Shown: in pieces, positions 13,169 to 18,691 of the stretch
Numbering within the stretch: the first letter of the stretch is position 1
Layout: every line of letters starts with the position of its first letter
Origin: Flemingiibacterium sp045636265
GTDB lineage: Bacteria > Bacillota > Clostridia > Oscillospirales > CAG-272
Assembly: GCA_045636265.1 (NCBI GenBank)
Contig: JAZTXD010000166.1
Location: 1 to 18,691 of the forward strand
Length of the DNA: 18,691 nucleotides
Direction of reading: 5' to 3'
The notes under the pieces: generated by a model
Databases searched by the model: none
The model's input: only the letters and a program-made list of their open reading frames with translations
What the model was told of the DNA's origin: nothing
Made by a program: the position numbers and the translations under genes

Positions 13169-15475
13169 CTATGCTTCGATGCCGATGTTTTTGAGCGCTT
13201 CGGCCTGCATTTTGTAAAGCTTGTAGTATATGCCCTTTTTGGCGATGAGCTCGAGGTGTGTTCCAAACTCCGGCATTTTTCCGTTTTCGATAACAATGAG
13301 CTTGTCTGCATCGCGAAGCGTTGACAGACGGTGCGCTATCATAATAGTGGTACGCCCCTTTACAAGTCGCTCAAGTGCGGTCTGTATCTGCCGCTCCGTT
13401 TCGGTGTCCATTGCCGCAGTCGCTTCGTCGAGTATAAGTATTTTGGGATTGCGCAGTATCGCTCTTGCTATAGATACACGCTGACGCTCGCCGCCGGACA
13501 GGTCCTTGTAGCCGAAACCGATGCGTGTTGCATACGCATCCGGCAGCTTCATTATAAAGTCATGTGCGCCGGCAATTTTCGATGCTTCGATAACCTCGTC
13601 AAGCGTTGCATCGGGACGGGCATAGCGGATGTTTTCAAGTATCGTGCCCATGAAAAGATAGGTTTCCTGGGAAACTATCGAAATATTGCGTCTTAGGTCG
13701 GCGAAGGAAATGTTCTTTACATTCACTCCGTCGATGAGGATTTCGCCCTCGGATACGTCATAAAGACGGATGAGCAGGTTTGCAAGCGTTGACTTGCCGG
13801 CACCCGTGTGTCCCACGATGCCGATAACCTTTCCGGCTTCGATGTCAAAGCTTACGCCGTCGATGACCTTACGGTTCTTCACATAGGAGAACTCAACATC
13901 CTTGAATGTAACGCGTCCGTCCATGTTTTCCATTGGAACGGGATTCTCGGGCTCCATTACTTCGGGAACGGCGTCCATTACCTCGAAAAGTCTTGAACAC
14001 GCATTAAGGCAGTCCGTTGCCCAATAAGCGAAGTCGATGAAGAAGTACATAGGGCTGTAGACCATGTTCATATACGCGATGAATGTGAGCAGCATACCGT
14101 AGGTAAGCTCGCCCTTTATAACCATCCAGCCGCCAAATCCCCATGCGAAGATGTTTCCGAGATACAGAACAAAGTCTGACACGGGCCATGCGACATTTTG
14201 GAAGTTTGAGAGATTTTTGGAGTTTTCGGCAAGATTTTTTGAGTAGCGGTTAAAACGCTTAACCTCATTTTTCTCCTTGGAAAACGCTTTTACCACACGT
14301 ATTCCGCCCAGCACATCACTGAGTGCGCCGCTGAGTGAGCGCGATGCGGAATAGTTTTTCGCGTGGAGCTTGTCAAGTCGGGTGAAAATGAAGCGAACGA
14401 TGAACACAAACAGCGGTATTGTTATAAGCGACAGGGCCGCGAGCAGGGGATTGAACACGAACATTATTATAACAAGCGCTATTATCTGAACGATGTTGAT
14501 AAGGAAATACGGCAGGCCGTCGCAGAAGAAGCTGTATATCGTGTTGGCATCGTTGTTGACCTGAGTCATGAGTCCGCCCGTTTGACGTCCTGTGAAGAAG
14601 CTTATCGAGAGGCGCTTTATCGCGCTGAAAATAGTCTGCTTTAAGTCATACGTGATCTGCGCGGCGATTTTTGATGTGATGACACCGTTTAATATATTGA
14701 GGATGATCGTGAAGACACGCATGCCGATTATCATTCCGAGCACCAAAAGTATCTGCCCGAAGAAGTCACCGTCGGCATTTAAAACCTCGTCATAGTAGAA
14801 CGCTGAGCCGATATACGGGGAGAGCACACCAAGTCCACTCATTATAATAAGCAGAGCTATGATGATAACAAGCTGCCATTTATATTTGAGGAAAAACACA
14901 GCCATTCGGCGAATGAGCTTGCCCTTGTCCATGCATCGGGGACAGATCTGTCTGTCCTTGTCGGGATAGCGCGAGCCGCACTTGGGGCAGAATCTGCTTT
15001 CCTTTGCGTCATCTTCGTCAAGCTCGATATCCTTGCCGTCCTTCACCTTTTTTATGTATTTGCAGAAAAGATTTATCTGCGATTTTGAGGTGTTGGTGAA
15101 AAGCGCGAGCAGTATACGTCCGTCAGCGGCCTCACTCTTTGCTGTGAGCCTTGCCGAGGAGAGCATCTCCTCAACCGAGAACTCCGACAGATCGGAGAGC
15201 ATGTGACATTCATACGAAAGCTCGGTGAATTCGGCTTCGAGTCTTGAAGCGCGTGCGGGAGCTGTATGCTTGTTGACGCCCTGCTTTTCGCGAAGTGTCA
15301 TTATTCCGGAGATTATGAGAAGCTCTTCGCTTGTTGCGACGAGGAAACAGTCGCAGAAGACCTTTTCGCGGTTCATGTCGCATCTTGCGATCAGCTGTAT
15401 TTTATCTTCAGCCACACCTTTTTTGTCAAGCAGCTCTAAAAGTCCCGTTGGGTAATTATCAAGAATGACAGCCAC
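13169..15475 (-). CDS. ABC exporter half-transporter with N-terminal extension and zinc ribbon (first gene of DUF1854 operon)
   Basis: This 768-residue half-transporter has the same layout as its partner at 10160-12448. A soluble extension (about 1-150, with FLVATSEELLIISG at 44-57) comes first. Then comes a four-Cys ribbon at Cys163, 166, 178 and 181 (CPKC...CPRC), an exporter membrane domain (about 195-490) and a canonical ATPase domain. Motifs are Walker A GHTGAGKST (555-563), Q603, signature LSGGERQ (659-665), Walker B ILILDE (679-684) and His715. The start is GTG: AGGAGG at 15483-15488 is seven bases upstream and no better ATG lies near. Both partners keep the catalytic Glu and an intact signature, so both ATP sites of a heterodimer should hydrolyse. 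It is the first gene of its operon, with a promoter at 15507-15535. Confidence 0.9.
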   Translation of the reverse strand: MAVILDNYPTGLLELLDKKGVAEDKIQLIARCDMNREKVFCDCFLVATSEELLIISGIMTLREKQGVNKHTAPARASRLEAEFTELSYECHMLSDLSEFSVEEMLSSARLTAKSEAADGRILLALFTNTSKSQINLFCKYIKKVKDGKDIELDEDDAKESRFCPKCGSRYPDKDRQICPRCMDKGKLIRRMAVFFLKYKWQLVIIIALLIIMSGLGVLSPYIGSAFYYDEVLNADGDFFGQILLVLGMIIGMRVFTIILNILNGVITSKIAAQITYDLKQTIFSAIKRLSISFFTGRQTGGLMTQVNNDANTIYSFFCDGLPYFLINIVQIIALVIIMFVFNPLLAALSLITIPLFVFIVRFIFTRLDKLHAKNYSASRSLSGALSDVLGGIRVVKAFSKEKNEVKRFNRYSKNLAENSKNLSNFQNVAWPVSDFVLYLGNIFAWGFGGWMVIKGELTYGMLLTFIAYMNMVYSPMYFFIDFAYWATDCLNACSRLFEVMDAVPEVMEPENPVPMENMDGRVTFKDVEFSYVKNRKVIDGVSFDIEAGKVIGIVGHTGAGKSTLANLLIRLYDVSEGEILIDGVNVKNISFADLRRNISIVSQETYLFMGTILENIRYARPDATLDEVIEASKIAGAHDFIMKLPDAYATRIGFGYKDLSGGERQRVSIARAILRNPKILILDEATAAMDTETERQIQTALERLVKGRTTIMIAHRLSTLRDADKLIVIENGKMPEFGTHLELIAKKGIYYKLYKMQAEALKNIGIEA

Positions 15476-15482
15476 AGTGTCA

Positions 15483-15488
15483 CCTCCT
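15483..15488 (-). promoter_or_regulatory. Ribosome binding site fixing the GTG start of the first ABC gene
   Basis: On the minus strand the sequence is AGGAGG, then TGACACT, then GTG. The near-perfect anti-16S match at seven bases supports GTG at 15475 as the start over any downstream ATG. Confidence 0.85.
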
Positions 15489-15506
15489 CGTAGTGTTTCT
15501 ACATTT

Positions 15507-15535
15507 ATTATATATTATATGAGCTGTCAAGTCAA
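15507..15535 (-). promoter_or_regulatory. Sigma-A-type promoter of the ABC-DUF1854-ABC operon
   Basis: Reading the minus strand, -35 TTGACT (15535-15530) is followed after 17 bases by -10 TATAAT (15512-15507), placing the start near 15500, about 25 bases before the GTG. A second TATAAT (15519-15514) and an overlapping TTGACA (15530-15525) make the exact choice uncertain, but no other arrangement gives a 17-base spacer with two good boxes. Confidence 0.75.
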
Positions 15536-15720
15536 TATAAAGTTAGTTTATATGCGATTTTTATGTATAAAAATAAAATGCCGCGCACTTATTGCAGATG
15601 CCGCCTTGCGTCCCCGACGGTCCGCCGTAAGTGGAGCGGTATCTATATGCACCGCTGCACAGCGCGAATCTTTTCCCCGCGCGAGTCGGGCTCCAAGGGA
15701 AAAGTGAGGGATTTCAAAAG

Positions 15721-15978
15721 GGAGAGGAAAACCGCAGGTTGTCCTTTCCCTTTTGCGTATCCTATACGCGCACGGCGATGCGCGGCACTGTATCGGCACT
15801 CATGAGAGTGCCGAGGGATGCGTAATTCCAAGGAGGGAGGACAACCAACTGCGTAGGTTTTCCTCTCTCCTCGGGCTCCTCCCTCTTTCCTTGCCAGCGC
15901 CGGAGGCGCTCCACGGCGCTCGAAGAAAGACTCGCGCTGGATAGTGCGAACACACTGCCCATAATGTTGGCACTGCCC
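15721..15978 (-). repeat. Hairpin repeat, copy B (~258 bp), inverted relative to copy A
   Basis: Copy B is the reverse-complement partner of 9272-9520. Its core is a long near-palindrome. GGAGAGGAAAACC (15721-15733) pairs with GGTTTTCCTCTCTCC (15856-15870) across a two-base insertion, GGTTGTCCT (about 15737-15745) pairs with AGGACAACC (15838-15846), and the GCGTATCC side (about 15755) pairs with GGATGCG (15816-15822). Inside is the stem CGGCACTC/GAGTGCCG (15794-15813), whose sequence differs from that in copy A but still pairs fully. The arm near 15978 abuts the murI terminator. Confidence 0.75.
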
Positions 15979-15991
15979 GATTGGGGCGGTA

Positions 15992-16032
15992 GATATAAAG
16001 GGGACAGCAAGACTTGCTGTCCCCTTTATATC
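15992..16032 (-). terminator. Perfect 19-bp palindrome, probable terminator of murI
   Basis: GATATAAAGGGGACAGCAA (15992-16010) pairs without mismatch with 16014-16032 across a three-base loop. The arm on the murI side includes two bases of the murI stop codon (16031-16033). The tail after the stem on the minus strand (CTACCGCCCC) has no U run, so termination would rely on the U/A-rich end of the stem. A role in blocking decay is also possible. Confidence 0.65.
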
Positions 16033-16828
16033 AATATTTTTCAATGTCTATTCTCGTCACTGCGCCGCGAAGCTCCTCGCCGAGGAATATTGACGCAATG
16101 CGCTCAAAGCCTTGCGGCTCGTCGCTGACAAAGTATTCGACCTTGCCTGTGCGGGTTTTGTCAGAGTCGCGTGCCGCGGCGGTTTTTGCAAGCTCACGCG
16201 CCGCCTCTGCTCCTACGTTTATGAGCGTCACGCCCGGCATGACTGCCGATATCGCCCCCGAGATTATCGGGTAGTGCGTGCATCCGAGAATGAGCGTGTC
16301 CGCGCCGCTTTCTATTATGTCGCGAAGATGCGTTTTCGCCGCGAGCTGTGTGATCTCCTCGTCGGCGTCAACGAAGCCGTTTTCCACAAGCGGTACAAAA
16401 AGCGGACATGGCGCACATGTGAGAGTGAGCGTGTCGTCAAGCTCACGAAGCTTCTTTTCAAAAGCGCCGCTCTTTATTGTTGACGGCGTGCCGGCGATGC
16501 CGACCTTCTTATTTTTAGTGGCCGCCTGCGCCGCCCTTGCACCCGCATCAATAACGCCGACTATCGGGATATCCGGTGCGCTTTCACGCATGGCATCGAG
16601 CGCATTTGAACTTGCGGTACCGCACGCGACCATAACCGCATCAACGCCCTTGGATTTCAAAAAGTTTAAATCCTGCAGACAGTATTTTATAATGGTTTCT
16701 CTTGATCTTGTGCCGTAGGGAACACGTCCGGTGTCGCCGAAGTAGATTATATCCTCCCACGGCAGAAGCGAGTGCACCTCTTTGAGCGCGGACAGACCGC
16801 CAAGACCGCTGTCGAAAATTCCTATCAA
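16031..16828 (-). CDS. murI: Glutamate racemase MurI
   Basis: MurI converts L-glutamate to D-glutamate for peptidoglycan using two cysteines. The 265 residues show IFDSGLGGLSALKE (4-17), the substrate loop GDTGRVPYGTRS (31-42), the first catalytic Cys69 in VACGTASSNAL and the second, Cys183, in LGCTHYPII. The usual ACNTA motif is ACGTA here: the Asn after Cys69 is Gly, a variant I believe occurs in some clostridial enzymes. Translation starts at TTG (16828): AGGAGG at 16837-16842, inside the last ddl codons, is eight bases upstream. Only 3 bases separate it from the ddl stop, so the two are coupled. Confidence 0.94.
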   Translation of the reverse strand: MIGIFDSGLGGLSALKEVHSLLPWEDIIYFGDTGRVPYGTRSRETIIKYCLQDLNFLKSKGVDAVMVACGTASSNALDAMRESAPDIPIVGVIDAGARAAQAATKNKKVGIAGTPSTIKSGAFEKKLRELDDTLTLTCAPCPLFVPLVENGFVDADEEITQLAAKTHLRDIIESGADTLILGCTHYPIISGAISAVMPGVTLINVGAEAARELAKTAAARDSDKTRTGKVEYFVSDEPQGFERIASIFLGEELRGAVTRIDIEKY

Positions 16829-16831
16829 GGC

Positions 16832-17917
16832 TTACGCCTCCTTTTTTAATGCGAGTGTAATAAGATTGTCGATAATTTCGGGATATGTCATTCCGTCGTG
16901 CATGAAAAGCTTCGGGTACATGCTTATCTGTGTGAATCCGGGGAGAGTGTTGATTTCGTTAAAGATTATTTTCTCCTCGCCGTCTTTTTCATAGACGAAG
17001 AAATCGACACGTGACAGCCCTGTAACGCCGAGTGCTGTGCAGATGATTTTTGCGTATCCACGGATTTCTTTTGCGGTGCCCTCGCCGATGTCGGCAGGGA
17101 TTATTGCGCTGGAACTACTGTCGGCGCTGTATTTTGCATCGTAGTCGTAAAATTCCGCGCCGGGGTTTATCTGACCGGGGGTGGAGGCGGTGTAGTTGCC
17201 GTTTCCCATAACGGCGACTTCCACTTCTTTGCCGCTTATGTACTCTTCAACTATAATCTTTCTGTCATGCTCTGCGGCAAGCTTCAGCGCGCGCAGAAGG
17301 CCCTCGCGGTCGTTTGCCTTGGATGCGCCGACGGATGAGCCTGCGTTGGCAGGCTTAACGAACAGCGGATACTGTCCGATTCCCTCACATGCCTTGACGG
17401 CACTGTCGGGATCGGTCGCAAGACGGAAGCTGTCTACGATCTCGCATTTTGCCTGGGGGATGCCGTAGTGGTGAAGCACAAGCTTTGTATACGCTTTGTC
17501 CATGCCGATAGCGGACGTTGCACATCCGCAGCCAACGAACGGGATGCCTGAGAGCTGCATGAGTCCTTGCAGAGTTCCGTCCTCGGCGTTCGCGCCGTGC
17601 ATAACGGGGAAGATGACGTCGATGCGGATGAGCTCGGCACTGCCGTTCGCGCCGAAAACGTAAAGTCCCGAATCTGCGGGAGAGGGGGAGAGTGCCGCGC
17701 GCTTAAGCGTGGACGTATCGGCGCACCATGTGCCGTTTTTGATGTGCTCGGTGTTGCCATCAAAAAGGAACCAGTCGCCGTCTTTGGTGATGCCAACGGT
17801 GACGACGGTATATTTCTCGCGGTCAATATTTGTGAGGATAGAATGCGCGGAGATGAGGGAAACCTCATATTCCGTGGATTTTCCTCCGAAAAGGATGAGT
17901 ACGGTTGGTTTTGACAT
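16832..17917 (-). CDS. ddl: D-alanine--D-alanine ligase
   Basis: Ddl is an ATP-grasp enzyme making the D-Ala-D-Ala dipeptide of the peptidoglycan stem. The 361 residues show LFGGKSTEYEVSLISA (9-24), MHGANAEDGTLQG (106-118), FVKPANAGSSVGASK (186-200), EEYISGKEVEVAV (224-236), the omega loop FYDYDAKY (256-263) and FNEINTLPGFTQISMYPKL (319-337). The Tyr-containing omega loop is the D-Ala-D-Ala type and not the VanA-like D-lactate type, so I infer no built-in vancomycin resistance. The ATG at 17917 has AAGGAG six bases upstream. It lies 39 bases after prmC and 3 bases before murI, forming a precursor-supply pair. Confidence 0.96.
   Translation of the reverse strand: MSKPTVLILFGGKSTEYEVSLISAHSILTNIDREKYTVVTVGITKDGDWFLFDGNTEHIKNGTWCADTSTLKRAALSPSPADSGLYVFGANGSAELIRIDVIFPVMHGANAEDGTLQGLMQLSGIPFVGCGCATSAIGMDKAYTKLVLHHYGIPQAKCEIVDSFRLATDPDSAVKACEGIGQYPLFVKPANAGSSVGASKANDREGLLRALKLAAEHDRKIIVEEYISGKEVEVAVMGNGNYTASTPGQINPGAEFYDYDAKYSADSSSSAIIPADIGEGTAKEIRGYAKIICTALGVTGLSRVDFFVYEKDGEEKIIFNEINTLPGFTQISMYPKLFMHDGMTYPEIIDNLITLALKKEA
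16837..16842 (-). promoter_or_regulatory. murI ribosome binding site embedded in the 3' end of ddl
   Basis: AGGAGG on the minus strand falls within the final Lys-Glu-Ala codons of ddl, eight bases before the murI TTG. This decides the TTG start and suggests that ribosomes finishing ddl re-initiate on murI. Confidence 0.8.
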
Positions 17918-17956
17918 AATAACTCCTTAAAGATAAGAGTAATAATATTCTATTCA

Positions 17957-18691
17957 TTATTTATTGCTGATGCCACTGCCAATGACCGCGACACGTATAT
18001 TTCCGCCGAAATCGCGGTGAAGCTCGCATGAAAGCCCGGCATCGGCGCAAAGCTTTGATATGCGCTCGGATTGATCGTAACCGAGCTCAAGTATCATAAC
18101 CGCGGACGGTTTCATCATTGGGGCGAGGGTATTTATAAAGTGGCGGTAGAAAATCATTCCGTCACCGCCGCCGTCAAGTGCGATTCGCGGCTCGTGGCGA
18201 ACCTCATTGGAAAGCGTGTCGATTACATCCGAATTTATATATGGAGGATTTGAAACGATAACATCGGCATTTCGTACATGTTCGGTTATATCGTCAGCGA
18301 GCGCGTCCGCATGCATCAAAGTTAGGCGGTCGGCGACGCCGTGCTGTGCGGTGTTCTGCTTCGCTATAGCAAGTGCCGGCTCGGAAATGTCGATTGCCAC
18401 AGCGGTAGCTGAAGCGTTTTCTTTCAATATAGATATAGCGATGCATCCGCTTCCCGTGCAGATGTCGAGCAGCTTGCCACCGGAGGCGAGATGCTCAAGT
18501 GCCAATGATACACAGTGCTCTGTGTCCGGCTGGGGAATAAGACAGTCGGGGGACACGTCAAAGCGGTTGCCCCAGAACCATGCCTCTCCCAGTATATATT
18601 GAAGCGGAATTCCGTCGGCACGTTTTTCGAGTGCCGTATCAATGACGGGGGGAAGCTCGGTGTCGCGATTCTGCATACACCATTCCCGTGA
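17957..18691 (-). CDS. prmC: Peptide chain release factor N5-glutamine methyltransferase PrmC (N-terminus outside window)
   Basis: PrmC (HemK) methylates the glutamine of the GGQ motif in release factors RF1 and RF2. The frame stays open to the window edge (residues SREWC precede the first in-frame Met at 18676), so the N-terminal helical domain is cut. Visible parts are the linker PLQYILGEAWFWGNRFDV (24-41, counted from that Met), PQPDTE (49-54), the SAM-binding LLDICTGSGCIAISIL (69-84), acidic AIDISEPAL and the catalytic NPPY (143-146). The 239 residues from Met 18676 are about 40 short of the usual length. In PQPDTE, Gln replaces the Arg of the common PRPDTE. It is the first visible gene of the prmC-ddl-murI run. 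Confidence 0.93.
   Translation of the reverse strand, partial: SREWCMQNRDTELPPVIDTALEKRADGIPLQYILGEAWFWGNRFDVSPDCLIPQPDTEHCVSLALEHLASGGKLLDICTGSGCIAISILKENASATAVAIDISEPALAIAKQNTAQHGVADRLTLMHADALADDITEHVRNADVIVSNPPYINSDVIDTLSNEVRHEPRIALDGGGDGMIFYRHFINTLAPMMKPSAVMILELGYDQSERISKLCADAGLSCELHRDFGGNIRVAVIGSGISNK

Larger units (their letters stand above)
15476..16030. other. 555-base non-coding region between murI and the ABC operon
   Basis: From right to left it holds the murI terminator palindrome (15992-16032), copy B of the hairpin repeat (15721-15978), about 160 bases of GC-rich unassigned sequence with small stems (15560-15720), and the ABC operon promoter and ribosome binding site (15483-15535). 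Open frames of 60-130 codons overlap in several frames on both strands. They lack ribosome binding sites and lie in the repeat, so I do not call genes. Confidence 0.7.

Noticed and set aside
15563..16044. Overlapping open frames of 60-130 codons on both strands before the ABC operon
   Set aside because: They lie in the repeat and GC-rich spacer, lack ribosome binding sites and show no domain pattern.
16832..17917. VanA-type D-Ala-D-Lac ligase
   Set aside because: The omega loop FYDYDAKY is of the D-Ala-D-Ala ligase type, and no vanH or vanX neighbour is present.

Overview
The window looks like a chromosomal segment from a Gram-positive-lineage anaerobe of the class Clostridia, probably Oscillospirales-like. 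This rests on three things: the gene order smc-ftsY and rdgB-yhbY-nadD-yqeK-LCP-rsfS-leuS, AGGAGG-type ribosome binding sites with ATG, GTG and TTG starts, and several families of short hairpin-rich repeats between genes. Assignment below class level is inference. No phage, transposase, CRISPR, tRNA or rRNA was found.

Plus strand, 1-9967. The 3' part of smc enters from the left edge and is followed by ftsY. After a 244-base repeat-filled gap comes a tightly packed housekeeping operon: rdgB (nucleotide pool cleaning), yhbY (ribosome assembly), nadD (NAD synthesis), yqeK (Ap4A hydrolase), an LCP-family wall-polymer ligase and rsfS (ribosome silencing). leuS follows behind a leader made of small hairpins. 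A 635-base gap then holds the leuS terminator, two repeat elements and a textbook sigma-A promoter that drives the 58-codon rpsU (ribosomal protein S21), which has its own terminator.

Convergent junction, about 9968-10159. It contains the rpsU terminator, a compact palindromic repeat and a bidirectional terminator shared with the minus-strand operon.

Minus strand, 18691-10160. From right to left, prmC (cut by the window edge), ddl and murI form a short operon for release-factor methylation and peptidoglycan precursor supply. It ends at a perfect 19-bp palindrome. A 555-base gap holds a second copy of the ~250-bp repeat in inverted orientation. A promoter and a strong ribosome binding site then start a three-gene operon: ABC half-transporter, DUF1854 protein, ABC half-transporter. 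Both half-transporters carry the same unusual N-terminal extension, a possibly PH-like domain followed by a four-cysteine zinc ribbon, in front of an ordinary exporter core.

The ABC-DUF1854-ABC operon is the best candidate for an undescribed system, because its substrate cannot be read from the sequence and its soluble domains suggest a dedicated multi-part exporter. The second point of interest is the ~250-bp repeat. Its two copies conserve base pairing while changing the paired bases, and a length change breaks any shared reading frame, so it is a structured nucleic-acid element and not a gene.
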